In this document: positions 1-12,358 of the stretch, in pieces | How positions within the stretch are numbered: position 1 is the stretch's first letter | Layout of the letters: each line of letters starts with the position of its first letter | Origin: Rostratula benghalensis | Taxonomy: Eukaryota; Chordata; Aves; Charadriiformes; Rostratulidae | Assembly (NCBI GenBank): GCA_013399305.1 | Contig: VXAI01000114.1 | Span: 1,318,188 to 1,382,187 of the forward strand | Length of the DNA: 64,000 nucleotides | Reading direction: 5' to 3' | Program-made: the position numbers and the translations under genes | Notes under the pieces: generated by a model | What the model was told of the DNA's origin: nothing | The model's database searches: none | Seen by the model: the letters and a program-made list of their open reading frames with translations, nothing else

Positions 1-3000
1 AAAAAATGCTGTAACATGTTTTTATTTCTACTGGTTCAAAACAAAGTTTGCTCCTTGAAATTAAATGGAATCCAGTTGAGGTTCTGTCCTTTCAGAGACT
101 AGTGTGGTACAAGGTAATGCATTAATGACTACCCTATTGATATTGTAATTTTTCTAGTATACATAGAAATTCTCATATTGCAAGTTGCTGGGGCCCTTGA
201 TATTTCACAAATTGGGGATCATTAAGAATGTTTTCCATGTCAGAGCTATACTAATTGTGACTGTGTTGATGACATCCACCATTCTACTTAAATTGAAAAT
301 CGCTGCTAACTAAAGAAGTTGGACTCTGAGCTTAAGTCCTTGGTGACTGATTTGATTAGTCCATTTGAGTGAGAATAGGGCAACACAGGGGCTATGTTAA
401 TGGAACTTAAACAATAGGCCATCACTAATCAGAGACCTCAAGGTTGAAGTGAGGTTAATTGTTATGCGGGTGGTATTTGAAAAGAAGTGTTGACTGGTGT
501 AATGCACTATGGGACTGTAGTATTTGAACATGCAGCCCTAAGGCCAGAGGTTTTGTTTAGTTTTCCAATGAAATTTAAAGCTACATTATGTACATCTCTA
601 AACAACAGCCTATATGCTACTGCCTTTTGATACATCACAAGAGCAACTCCTAATTGATAACAGAAATGAGCCCCCAGGCACGACATTCAGATCCAAATCT
701 GGTACTGGATTTAAATCCCTTTCTAAAGTTGGTGAGGTGGGAATTGATTGAGTTTTGATTAAACCCTTCATGAAATGCACACACAAGATTCAAATGACTG
801 TCCTTGCCCCCAAAGTTTAGGAAATTCCAAATTTAGAGTTTCAGTTTAGTCCTAGGGTGCGCATTTGGTGGAAACATATGAGCTGACAACTACAGTGTCT
901 TAATGCAAAATCATTTTGGCATAATTATGGATAACTGTTGTTGATATTGCTGTGCATACATGGATTTATATCTCAATGTGAGTGCCATGAGTTTTAGCTA
1001 CTTTTCTGAGGAAATGCAGCATGTATGAAAATACCAGTCTTTTGTCCATGTAAAAACTGTGAACATGGAGAGACAGCAGTCTCAAAATTTCTATGCACTT
1101 TGTGAAAATAATCTTATGGAGGACATAGAGTATTAGTGATCCAACTGAAAGGGAGGCTGCAGACTTAGCAGACATTACATGTTCTGTATAAATTAGCCTG
1201 CAATTCAGTGCAATGGAAACAGATCTTGTAAACCAGACCAATACGTGCTTAGGCTGCTCTCGACTCTGTTTCATGTGGTTCACAGGATTTATATTTAATT
1301 AAACAGAGTTTGGACCTCTGGGTTGAATGTCTCCACTGCACATGGTGTAAAACTTTCTGAAAGGAGTGTATTAGCTGTGCACTGGAAGACTTGTGAATGA
1401 TGCAGCCCTCCTTCTGGTTTGGACTCAAGTACCACTGCAGTGCTGCAGCACGGCTTTAGGCTTAGTTTCCTCCCAAGGAATCTGGTTTGCAACCACAGAC
1501 CAGTGGATGAAGCTCTAATGGTGTGAATGCTTTCAAGGAAAAGAATGAAAAGAGAAAGAAAAGCAACCAAACTGGGGTGGTGGTGAGGGAGGAGGAACAA
1601 CTCCAAAATCACTCAGGAATAAATATGACCATTGTTTCTTCCAAAATGTGGTAAAGAATGACAAAGACAGGGTGAGAAGAGGTGGTATAGGTGGGAACAA
1701 GGGACTTTCTGACCCCTTTCTTCTTTTCCTATCAATCAGTTGGTTTTTTTCCAGAATCTGCTGCACAAATCCAGTCAGGAAGCCAAATTTTCCATTTCTG
1801 TGCGTATACAGCAGTGTGGGAGGAGGGGCAAGGAGAACATGCCGGCACACATAAAAATCTAGTATGAGCATAGGAAACATAAGGACGTTTTAACACAATC
1901 ACATATGGAATTTACAAGGTCCTAAGTCATGAATAAGCGCCTTATTCACAGGAAGCCAATATTTTGATGTATTCCCATGGCAGAAACAAAACGATGGGCA
2001 AGAAATGGTAGACACATAATACACACTCCAGTTGTCCTTTGCAGTCAGTGCCTTTCCCTAAAAAGAATCCTTTCTCTATTTTTATTTCTTCTATCTAAAT
2101 AATCAGTTCTCCCAAGCAAACCCAATGTTAGCAGTCTTTCCAGTGTGATCAGAAACGTTACTGGGTGCTGTAGATAGAGCAGCTGGGGGCCTTACGAAAA
2201 TCAGCAATTCAAAGTATTTCAGCATAGTATCCCACACACCAAATGACTACTTAAATGAAAGTTTAATTGCAGCCCCTAGGGAAGGATGGAGGAAGGGTCA
2301 AACTGTTAGACACATGTGCTTTGTTCTTTTTAACAAAAGCCTTCAAGTGTGAGTAAATGAACTCTGAAAAATAAAATGAAATTGTGTTTTGATGTTTTGG
2401 ATATCTACTATATGGGAGTAGGGGCACACAACAGGAAGCAAAGAGCAAGTTAAAAAAAGCAATTTGTTATCTATTGCACCATATTTATTTCCTTTAAAAA
2501 TCCCAGCAGTGTGCAAACTACCTGCTTATATTATACACCGGGCAAATTCAGGGCTCAGGGTTAACCTGGCAGGGATTTGTTTGCTTGCCTCTTTATTACA
2601 GCAGTGATTGTAACGTTTCCAAAAATTCACTTGTTTTGGGTAGTGTCTGTAAGCTCTACACTTCCACTGGGACTGAATGTACTTAGAGCTGTACAGATAC
2701 AGAAATAGGGTCCTATCCTCATGGAGACAAATGTTCAGAAAAGGAACCAGCAGCCAACAGGTGGCTGCAGACAGTGATTCTCACTGAGAATCTAGCTCAG
2801 CCAAGCGTGTCCTACTGAAGAATTGACCCATTGAAGTAAAAATGAGCAGATTCTCAAGTTCAAATGAGCTTGAAAAATGCAAGAGATATTTCTCACTATG
2901 GGAAGGGACTGTTTTCCTGAAAAAAAAGAGAGCAGAACTGAATCCTCTCCCTCCTGAAGACACAAAATCCTCTCCCCTGCATAACACAGGTGATAAGAGA

Positions 3001-3800
3001 AGTGAGGAGGAAATGCACGTGGCAGAAGAGGTGATTGTTTCTTATTGGCATTAAATCTTTCAGATCCACCTTTTGCTATGAAAGCAACTCTTCCTTTCCA
3101 TTTATAGAGTCTCAGGATGAGTCTATCTTCCTTCTCTCTGTTGTGTTAATTAGTAGCTGTGGACTATCATTCTGAATATCATTAGTGTTGGAGTTTCCTC
3201 CACACCTTCTCACTCTGCTCTCAGGTCAATGAGCTGATGTACAAGTCACAGAGCTTTCAAGAAGACTGAGATGAGCTCGGTTATCCAATCAAGTGCCACT
3301 AATTGAACAGCTATGGAGATGCCAGTTACATCTGTTTGGAAAGTATTCTGAATTCCAGTCCCACTATTTACGCAATTCCACTCCTTTGGCTCTGAAAATG
3401 TATAAAAACAAGTGTTATCCATAGCAACTAATGGAATAAATAGACTTTCCCTGGAACTCGGAACTTTCTCACTCTATAATATACAACAGCCAATGCCCTA
3501 GCCTAAATTCAGAACCCCCCTGTAAATAAGTCCCTGTGGCTATGCTCCAATGGGGCTTATTTTAAGTGTGGAATTTAGGTTCTAAGACTCTGTCTCAGCA
3601 ATTTTGCTGGTGCTCCCCTGGCAATGAGTGAGGCAGAACCAATCTACCATTGCTCTGCACCAAGACTGTTTTCACTGTAGCCAGTGTCATTTCAGCCTTT
3701 AATCTCACTCAGCCTTTAGAGCTGTGGATATCCATCTTTTTGCCAGGAAAGGCACTTGGAACTATCAATTCACTGTCTAGATCCATCTCATTACACTGTG
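1..3800. other. Unique non-coding DNA, no gene recognised
   Basis: AT-rich sequence with no recognisable exon, RNA gene or repeat family. The open frames present (up to 115 codons, minus strand, about 1533-1880) overlap frames on the opposite strand, are low in complexity and match no family I know. A purine-rich stretch around 1540-1700 explains the longer opposite-strand frames there. I read this as intergenic or intronic DNA. Confidence 0.6.
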
Positions 3801-3809
3801 TGCTCCAAC

Positions 3810-3855
3810 CTCAGCCAAAACTCCCATGGGATTCAGTGGGAGATCTGACAGTGCT
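3810..3855. repeat. Old amniote-type interspersed repeat fragment
   Basis: The core reads like CCAAAACTCCCATGGGATTC followed by AGTGGGAGAT. It resembles the 'aactcccattgacttcaatgggagtt' type of inverted-repeat element that I recall from turtles, crocodilians and, in degenerate form, birds. About 45 bases are recognisable. The family name is not known to me and the match is from memory. A library search would be needed to assign it, and chance similarity is possible for so short a piece. Confidence 0.35.
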
Positions 3856-5081
3856 GAAAAGCTACATGGCTTGGCCCATGTGCTCACACTGGGAAGGGTG
3901 ACAAGAAAGGCATTACATTTAACATCCTTACACGAAAGAGGAATGCTATAGTGTATATGCTCCATGCCAAAAGTTGTGGTCCACTTTCTACTTCATTTTC
4001 TTTCTCAAAATCTGCAAAATAGATTAATTTAAATGTTGCAGGCATCAGAAGCTTATTTAAGGATTTACTTTAATTTGGGGATATAAAAAACTTTCAGTAG
4101 TGTTAGATCTTTAAAAAAAAACCACCAGCAACTTAAGAAAACTCCTTCTGATTCACAGCTGAGCTCTCAATTTCCTCAGCACACCGTTCACCAGAGCTAT
4201 GATTCATTGTCCAATGCCAGTAAAAGCTTTCAGATGTTTTAAGTAATTAAATATAAAAATTCTTCTCTCTGATTCAGATATATTTTGTGGTGTTGGTTTC
4301 AGCTAAATAATCTTATTTTTATTCCACAATCAGCACAAGCCCAATAATGGAATAATTTTTAGCTGCTGAACTGTACTTGCTGTCACTTTCTTCTCTCTGT
4401 GTTTCCAGGTAGTACAAAACCCTTCACACTCCAGTAAGCAAGCCAAGTTTAAAAATCCCCCCAAAACTACAGAGTGTGCTCTATGTGATGACTTTAGGTT
4501 TTCAAATCAGTCTTCAAAGATACCGTTTATATCCCCAAATTGCAATCTGTAATTTAAACAAACCTTTCCCCGAGGTGGAGTAAACTCACACCGGACAGCA
4601 GACACTGCTAAACATGCCAGCTTGCCTGCTATATGGCCAAAGTGTTTATTCAACAGAAGCTTGGACGACAGCCACCACATCAATGTCACAGCCTCTCAGC
4701 ACATGCGAAGAAAATACATGTGATACATAGCAAATTAGGTGTCCTGCTCTAGAAAGAGTGGAATGGGATTGATTTGCCACTTTTAGCAATGCTCTTTTAC
4801 TGTCAGCTTGGCTTTGAGAAAAGCATTAAAGATTCTTGTCACAGATGTTTCTTTCATAAACTGTTGTGGGAGAATGACATTCTGCAAAAATGGTTTACTA
4901 CTCTGCTTTCTTCTCCTGGGAAAACAAAGTGCGCTAGTCAGCCTAGCCAAATGGGCTCAAGGAACGCTCTTCAGTTATACCACAATAGCATTAAGGATCA
5001 TGACATTTACAGAGCTGATCTTAGAAGCTCTCTTGGCAAATGTACAGTGTAGAGGTATTTATCCAAAGTGTGTGCCATTGA

Positions 5082-5097
5082 TTTTTTTTTTTTTTTT
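5082..5097. repeat. Poly(T) tract, T16
   Basis: An uninterrupted run of 16 T. It may be a degraded poly(A) tail of a minus-strand retrosequence or slippage-generated simple sequence. Nothing recognisable as a retrotransposed gene lies on either side. Confidence 0.85.
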
Positions 5098-5227
5098 GTC
5101 TTGCATTAGTTCAGTGGGGTAAAACTGGCCGGTTGGGTGTTCAAAACAGTGAAGATAAAAAGGACTGAGCTTACACACCCTGTATTAAGTGAATGGTTCA
5201 CACTGCATTTGAGTAATTAATCACCTT

Positions 5228-5297
5228 TAAACAAAACAAAAAAAAAAACCAAACAAAAAAAAAAAACAAAAAAAAAAAAAGAGAGGAAAGAAAAAAG
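5228..5297. repeat. A-rich low-complexity tract
   Basis: About 70 bases of A runs broken by single C and then G residues (A4C, A10CC, A3C, A12C and A13 blocks, then AGAG-type sequence). It lies 130 bases downstream of the T16 run, so the two could in principle pair as a loose inverted repeat. It looks like a simple-sequence expansion rather than the tail of a retroelement, because no element body is visible to its left. Confidence 0.85.
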
Positions 5298-7204
5298 AGT
5301 GAAATCTACCACAGTAGTTAACATAGGAAGCCTCATTTGATTTTACTCCAAGTTACTGGATTGCATAAAATGTAGCCGTGAGATGAAATCACTTTTTAGA
5401 TCACAGAGCAAGTCTTTGATCAAGGAAGCATATTTTTAATTGCTTACATCTAGCTGAGAGAGATGGGGGAAGGGAAAGACAATGAATCTATTATTTTTAG
5501 GTCATAAACTTTACTTGAAAACATTTTGAGAATGCAAATTTTCTTTCTAAAAGTCAAAAGGTTTTGTATGAGTATTTGCTCTGCCGTAAAAAAGAGTTAC
5601 TATAGCAACAGCAACATCATATAGAATCTATGACTTGTAAAGCACATTCTGGAGAGAACAAGTTATCCACATGTCACATTAATTTTCATACTTTATATAA
5701 TGTTAAATAAGCAAAAAAAAATCCTATAATGTCCAGGGTTTTATCATTTTGCAATGTTTATTTTAACACAAGGATTTTTCCCTACACAGACCTATATTTG
5801 CACAATTGTTTAAAATCTGAATAAGATTTTGGTGTCTCACAAGCACCCTGTTGTCCTCCGTACAGCTCGCTGAATTACTAAACTAATTCCTGCTAGTATT
5901 AAACACAACTATGGAAACATGTAAGAAACTGTGTTTACTGTGATTATGAGCAGATAAGTGCTTTGCAAAACGGACCATCTCTTTGTGTCTGAACAACTCC
6001 TGATGCCAACCTCGGCACGTGATGGGGGGTTCTGGGCTGCCCAGAAGCAATGCTGCTGGGGAGATGTCCCTCGCTGGAGCGGGTGTGCAGCCAGTGGGCA
6101 GAAATTTGCAGCTTCTCCACTCCTCTTTTCCTAGGGCACTTCTTAAATGAGATCACCATCAACTGTGCCAAAGTGCGTGAGGTGTGTTATATAAAGAAAT
6201 GTTTTCTCAAACAGAAGGGCTTGAGAGGTCAGGTTCTGTTTTGGGTAGCAGCAAAGAAAATCTGTAGTAAAGGCAGGCCTAGCAGCAAGTAGGCAGGTGA
6301 GCACTTAGAGGTGGGGTGTTGAACAGGAGTGTGATGAAGTGATGAGACTTTGTTTTGCCAGTAGGACTATCTAGCATGCATCCATTAAAAAAATGGTGAA
6401 GCAAAGGTGATTCAAGGTTTACAGAAGTGAAAAATTAATGGAAGTTACTCTTTCTCTGCCCCACCAGGTGGGAAATCCCAAAGGGACCTCACTGTACCCC
6501 GGTTTCCAGCACTGTGCAGGACTCCATAACCTGCTCTCTCAAAGAGTACCTTCTTTCTACAAGCTGATGTGGTTTGTTTTGTTTTTAAAGGTACTGCCTG
6601 GTATACTAGAAATAGAACAGTAATAGAAAGATTTTATTTAATTTGAAGCTGCGACCATGTGGTCCTGTCATTATGAACACTGTTATACTGAAAATATATG
6701 TTTTAGTTTCTAAGCTGGCTTGATTCCCAGATTGCAATGTGGTAAGACTTTTGATTTGAGATATTAATCAAATGGCAAGAATTTCATGCAAGATTTGTTT
6801 CTATAGAGAGTCCATGTAATCTATATCTTTCTTTTCTACACCATTAATGTATTCGGGGCTGCCTTTTTTTCTCCATCTAAATGTCAACAAGTCTGATTAA
6901 GTGTAAGCAAGAAATTAGTGCTCCTTCTTCAGTAGTATCTCAGCGCAGAGGGGACTTTTCAGAGCAGACAGTGTCAACACTTTTAGACAGACTGTTCCCC
7001 AAAACCAGCATTTCTGGAATTCTGTGGCAGCTCAAAACTGGCTTTCTGACTGAGGGAATAATTCTCTGGCCGTAGTCTGCAAAATATACCCTTGGCCAAA
7101 GAATTCCCCAGTTCCACAGCCTGAAAGTCACTCTATAACCACTCATGAAATAGTTTCAGTGCATGTTGACATAGCTCCTAGGGAGGAACAGCAAACAATA
7201 GCCT

Positions 7205-7465
7205 GCATCCTCACCATGTCTGCGCTGGGGGAGAAAGAGCAGAACGAGCGTGTTCGTTACTCAGGACACCCGCACGCATGAGGTAGCAGCTGACGCTCTC
7301 TGACAGGCTGTGCACCCCACAGCACATCGGTCAGGTCCTGCGTGACTTTGCCATGTGAGGACGGGCACCACCGCCCGCTTGCTGGGTGCACCTGGGCATT
7401 GCATGTGGCAACGCGCTGCCCCGGAGCTGGGTGCCCCTGCCTGGGCTTTATTCCATTGCCTTTGC
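7205..7465. other. Isolated GC/CpG-dense patch
   Basis: About 260 bases hold 16 CpG dinucleotides (my count over 7201-7480), far above the AT-rich, CpG-poor surroundings. The patch ends near an AATAAA hexamer followed by a short A run (about 7481-7492). No exon, promoter or repeat family is recognised. It could be an orphan CpG island, a GC-rich remnant of a transposon, or a fragment kept unmethylated in the germ line. Open frames across it (for example the 68-codon minus-strand frame at 7261-7467) look like by-products of high GC content. Confidence 0.45.
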
Positions 7466-7617
7466 ATGTGCGATGGGACCTTTAATAAAAAAACTTCCCA
7501 ATGAAGTGCTGAATGGGTGAAATATGTTACATGTGTTTCATGTGGGTGGAAAAAAAAACAAAGGGGAAAAAGAAAACAAAGAGAAAAGGATACGACTAGA
7601 GGCTTGGTTACTAAGCA

Positions 7618-7700
7618 GACCTATCTGGTGACATGGACTAGATGATCTTTCAAGGTCCCTTCCAATCCCTGATATTCTGTGATTCGGTGATTTCTGTGAC
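7618..7700 (+). mobile_element. CR1 LINE, 3' end fragment
   Basis: CR1 is the dominant non-LTR retrotransposon of birds. Most copies are truncated at the 5' end, leaving only the 3' UTR. Here the stretch GGACTAGATGATCTTTCAAG (7635-7654) followed by GTCCCTTCC is the diagnostic 3' UTR sequence. It is followed by three degenerate 8-9-mers of the ATTCTGTG type (about 7674-7699), the CR1 terminal microsatellite. The element lies on the plus strand with its 3' end at about 7700. The left edge is uncertain because sequence before about 7618 no longer aligns to memory of the consensus. Divergence suggests an old copy. Confidence 0.88.
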
Positions 7701-7704
7701 ATGG

Positions 7705-10325
7705 AAGCTGTTAGGCTGGTTTTCTCCATGAACATCAGGAATAGCATTGGACTCTAAAAACTAAGAAAACAAAATGATAGCATGCTGCTGTTGGCAAACC
7801 TGGAAGGAATTGGATCACTATTCAGAAGTCTTTTTTTCCTGCCATATCTTAGGATTTTTTATATAGTCTGCCCTTATATACACAGTACCATTTTCTCAAA
7901 AAAACCCCAAAACCTGTGAGTGAGGCTGTCTTTCTTAAAATGTGCTTGAAATGATTTAGTTAAATTTGTGATACAACACAGACAATGTCTGAAATTCCTT
8001 TCCTGGTACTGTTATTTTGACAGTTAGCAAAAAAGGGAGAAAAATAGGTATTTAAAGGCTTTTGAATGATGTCATCACTGGAAATAGTATGTGAGCGTAG
8101 TATAATTTATACTATGCATATAAAAACATCTCAGTAATAATATCTTCTGGCTGGCTGCTTTTCTTTTATTAGTTTATTCCATATCACTGCTTTGTCTTGA
8201 GATCTAGATTTGGTTAGCACTTAACATAACACATGATGTGGATAGAAAATTTTGACCCTCCGTTTAGAAAAATGGGGACTAGTTTTAAATAAAGTAAAAC
8301 TAATTCTGCAAAAGCACTGAGTAGATCCACAGATGGTGTAAATTGTCTTTAATGAAGTTCATAAACTTGAATTGAAGTCCCAAGTGGCTGTGTAGTTTGC
8401 CCACATTCATCGCTCTTTTTGTCTCTGAATGCTTATTCAGGAGGGAGTTTCTTGAAGGTAACATTCAGGAACAAATATCTTCTAGCTGAAGGCCCAAGTT
8501 CTTACATATTTGCCTGAAGAGGATGCCTTTTAACCAATTATTCATTATTAGATATTCATTAGTCATTAATTTTTAAAATCTCCCTTCTTACAGTCTGTCT
8601 ACACAAACAGCAGAATGTGAACTTAAAAAACTACATTATGGAAAAGATACAAATACCTGCAGGTGGAACTTTGAAAACTAGGCATTTGTTTATATATTTA
8701 CTGCTGACTCAGTGAAGAATAGACAGGTGGGGAAATTGTGCATGATTTTTTTTTTTTAAACAGAAAAGAAAAAAGGCGTAAATATAGCTGATAAATTGTT
8801 CACAATGAATAATTGTGAACATCTTCCTCAACAGTATTATCTTCATTGTTAATGAAACCAGATTTCAGTTTTGTGTGTCAGTATGCACACCTTTTGCTTT
8901 CCATAAAACATTAAATGGCTGCTGAGTCTAACGGTAGCTGGAGAACTAACATAAACTCGTAAATGGTAGACATCTATATTGTAATGAAAAGGTCCAACCA
9001 ATTGATGAGTGGGCATAATGCCATTCAAACAGATGGGTCTGAGCATCGGCAGCCAAAGCATCAAGCAAGTCCCTCAAATGGAGATGTTGAGCCTGGGTAG
9101 ATTTCACAGCCAGGAACATTGAATGTTAAGACTGTGTAATTAGCAGAATATGACACTATTAAACCAGCTCTGGGCTGGATTAATTCTGAAAAATCTAATA
9201 AATACCTTCGACATTATGGAAGGGAGAGCCTGAAAAGCTGCCTGCCTTTACCAGGATATGACAGATGGAAGTCACGTCTTCCAAGTTGGAAGTTTGAGGT
9301 TTCCCTTTCAAGCAGATTCAGAGCACAATGCTGTATTTAGGTATTTCCAAGGCTATATAAGGGTAAACTCTTGCTTGCCTAAAATGCATGACATGTTACT
9401 GCTGTGGAAGAGGCAGCTTTCCACAGAAAGGACCCAGCTAACAAGGACAAAGTTCTTCCTCCTGTCTAGTGTAGCATAGTGTCTGAACACAGCTTTTAGT
9501 CATTAAAGGTTAATTTACTATATATCATAATTGAGTCATCCAATAAGAGAGTAAAACCAAGAAAATGTGACTTTATCTAAATAACTTGTGAAAATTATAT
9601 CTGATAAACCCTACAGGAATTAAAATTGTATTTCAATTCTGTAAGCTTGCTGCCCCAGAAACTAAATATTACTCTGCTTTTCTAACACAAAACAGGTTTT
9701 CTGTGACATTAATAGGAAATGTGCATTGTTTATAATAACTCAGATTTCATAAATTAGCAGGGATCACATTCTGGTTTCCATTTGCACGCTTAGTTTGTAT
9801 CCCTCTCAGAGACACAGAGAAAACTACTGCTCAGATACTGGCCAAAATGGCAGAGATGTGTGGTTGTTTTGCAAGCACCACCCTGCCAGGGTTCTTTCTT
9901 GGAATGGGAGCTTTGAACTTTGCTTGTGGCACAAAAAGAGCTTTCCTGGACAGACACTAGGAAGAACAGTCTGTGTGATACCTCCCTCTTCTGCGCTGTC
10001 TATTGTCTAGCAATAAATCCCAAGGCCTTAATGAGTGAGTTACAGTGAAACCATATAGAAAATCACACAAATGGTAAACGGAAGAGTGCTTTGAAGTAGA
10101 AATTTAGTGGCAAGAGAGTGTATTGGTCAAGCTGGAGGAACCAGCGCTGTGTGTGCAGTCATAGAACTTCAGCGTTGTTGGAACTGCTGAGGCATCATGG
10201 GAGAGTTGCATGGGTCGAGAGCTGTGGTAAGTGGGCACAAGTTCTTCAGGCAAGGCAGGCTGAGGAGACAAGGCCAGAGGTTTGCCTTAATGTGTCAGAT
10301 GAATGGATATCCTCTGTGGGATGAT
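7705..10325. other. Unique non-coding DNA
   Basis: AT-rich sequence without a recognised gene or interspersed repeat. It contains a perfect 10-bp inverted repeat (8797-8821, listed separately), a T12 run at 8746-8757 and TAAT-rich sequence at about 8540-8580. Open frames of 68-73 codons look like chance. Confidence 0.55.
8797..8821. promoter_or_regulatory. Perfect inverted repeat with facing SOX-like half-sites
   Basis: Two 10-base arms, TGTTCACAAT and ATTGTGAACA, are exact reverse complements separated by the five bases GAATA. Each arm contains an ACAAT/ATTGT core, the SOX HMG-box recognition word, and the two cores face each other at a spacing of 5. SoxE proteins (SOX8/9/10) are known to bind inverted pairs with 3-5 bp spacing as dimers. 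Binding is an inference. The same symmetry could arise by chance in 64 kb or come from a decayed transposon end. Confidence 0.4.
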
Positions 10326-10329
10326 CAAG

Positions 10330-10762
10330 AGGCTGGGTGAGAGTTTGAGGGTCAGGATGAGCAGTCAGTGAGGGTGTCATCATGGTGGTAGTACGTTGCA
10401 GAGCAACCACCTGTGATGAGAGGGTGGATGGAGCCCCCTTTAAAGAACTCACGGAAGTCTCTGTATCCCAGACCCTGGTTCCTAGGGGGGACTTCAAACT
10501 TGATGACGTCTTCTGGAAGGCAAACAGCCAAACAGATTTCTGGAGGGCATCAGGAATAACTTAGTATAAGGAAACAATTTTTTCACTCTGGGGACAGTTT
10601 ACCATTGGTGCAGATTGACCAGAGAGTTGGTGTGATCTCTGGAGGTTTCCAAGGTATGATGGGAAGAAGCCTTGAGCAACCTGGTAGCTGACCCTGCTTT
10701 GAGCTGGGGGGTGGACTAAGACATCCTGATGTCCCTCTCAGTCTGAATTATTCTGTGGTTCT
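10330..10762 (+). mobile_element. CR1 LINE, internally deleted (endonuclease joined to 3' UTR)
   Basis: The plus-strand frame at 10382-10564 contains a block closely resembling part of the CR1 ORF2 endonuclease: residues such as FKELTEVSVSQTLVPRGDFK, then DDVFW and a WRAS stretch, matching the family's 'QALVLMGDFN...DICW...FLEC' region. The GDF motif belongs to the apurinic endonuclease fold. The frame stops at 10562-10564. From 10566 the sequence jumps to the CR1 3' UTR: an AGGAAACAATTTTTTCACTC-like stretch, CTGGAGGTTTCCAAGG (10637-10652), CTTGAGCAACCTGGTAGCTG, and a terminal ATTATTCTGTG. The remainder of ORF2, including all of the reverse transcriptase, is missing, so the copy is dead. The left edge is uncertain; sequence from about 10120 may also belong to it. 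Divergence is high. Confidence 0.8.
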
Positions 10763-12344
10763 AATTTTTACTATAGCAATGACTACTGGGATTTCTTGTG
10801 TAATTACTTAACGTTCTTCAGCTGAAGAATGGTAGGGAGGGGCATGAGTTCTGTGCCAGGTGCAGCTAATTTCTATTAAGGCAGTCATGTTATCCATGTG
10901 TTTGTAAATGCACTAGTAAGGGTGGTAGGCCCAGTCTGAATGCAGTGATGATGAATCGTTTATTTCATACAGGCTGAGATGAAGTTATGGCAGACCGTGA
11001 GCTCAGAGTACTACTCCCTCAGCAGCTGTCCTGCCGGATGCACAGTCTGGCCTCAGTAGCCAGGAAGAAGGATTTACGTCAGGCCCTACTTCTGAGTCAG
11101 GAAGATGCATGGTGAGTATGATAGCACATGGTTGTGGTGAGTGCATACCCCAAGGATATGGAAGTGCAGGTCAGAATCCTTTTTCTACATATCCAGGAGA
11201 CCTGTGGTGCTATGTGGAAAGGGAAGAGGTTTCAGGCACTGTGAGGTTTAGAGCAAAGATGTCCTTTTCTCTCTACTACCGGTTCCTTGGAGAAGGTGGT
11301 TCTTTGGTCAGAAAGTGTAGCCAGACAACAAATGAGTATTAGAGAGGCTTGAAGGCTCCTATACTGCAATGGATGCTTGTTCTGGCTGCCTGGAGAAGTT
11401 GCTGGAGGACGAGGGACATGAGCTACAGTGACAACTAAAAAAACACCATCACCAAATGCAGCAGCAAAAAGCGAAAAACAAAAGAAGTTTATTCCTTTTT
11501 ATGTTTTAATGCCTTCCTCCTCCACCCCCAACATTTATGTATATCCTTAGTCATTTAATAGGCTTATAATGTCACCATGGGAAAGCGAGATGATACAGCC
11601 ACAGTGCACATTAATAGACCAGTAATCATAAAGCAGCAAGAGTTTGGTTGACCTGGGGATATTCCAGCAAATGGTGAACATTTAAATTTTTCATTATTTG
11701 TATGGCGTATAATTTTCAGCAGCAAAAGGCAAGTCCTGCTCTGGCCCTAGCTGATCTGTTGAAAATGAATTAGCAAGGCTGCTCTCAAAAGTGGCTTACA
11801 GTCTAAGGTGGGATGTGACAAAAACAAAGCTAGAGCAGCATGGTGCGATCTTTACGGATTATGGCATGCTAATATCAATTTACCTGGAGTCTGGAAGTTT
11901 GAGAAACCACAGAAAGTACTTTATTTTTTTAAGTTCCACTACATTGTTTATTTGAGGTGGTGAAGATTAACCACTCTTATTTTTTTAATCCAATAAACCA
12001 ATCTGAAACATCCTGACAAAAGTATAATATCATTATTGTAACCATACTGAAGGACACTTAACTTTTGGCTTTCTATTTCATAGCTTACCCTAGGTGTAGT
12101 GATATTTTCATAATATCATGTTACCCACATTTATCTTCTTAATAGCTGTAAAGTTTGATCCCATCCCTTGTAAGTTATGCTAATGTGGGGTTTCTTCAAG
12201 AAATGCCTCATCTGAATTATGTAAAGTAGACAGAATAAGGTAGAAGGCTAATTCATAGGAATTTGGAGAGATGGGAAAACTAAATATGCAACATATCCAA
12301 GGTTGCTTTACAAAGCATAGTTGAAACAACATTTTTCTTTTTTC

Positions 12345-12358
12345 TTTTTTTTTTTTTT
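12345..12358. repeat. Poly(T) tract, T14
   Basis: Fourteen T in a row, preceded by two shorter T runs separated by C (about 12331-12343). Simple low-complexity sequence with no recognisable retroelement next to it. Confidence 0.85.

Larger units (their letters stand above)
3862..7200. other. Unique non-coding DNA with A/T tracts and a small GC patch
   Basis: No gene recognised. The stretch holds a T16 run, a 70-base A-rich tract (both listed separately) and a GC-rich patch at about 6000-6110 containing a CACGTG E-box near 6016. Open frames of 60-104 codons occur on both strands, overlap each other and have no domain signature. Two of the plus-strand frames at 4.8-5.1 kb are overlapping frames of the same bases. 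Confidence 0.55.

Noticed and set aside
10155..10200. TCATAGAACTTCAGCGTTGT, which recalls the minus-strand 3' end of a CR1 element
   Set aside because: Only the first few bases fit; the following sequence does not match the reverse-complement CR1 3' UTR.
10246..10497. 83-codon minus-strand frame
   Set aside because: Antisense to the CR1 endonuclease fragment, which reads convincingly on the plus strand.
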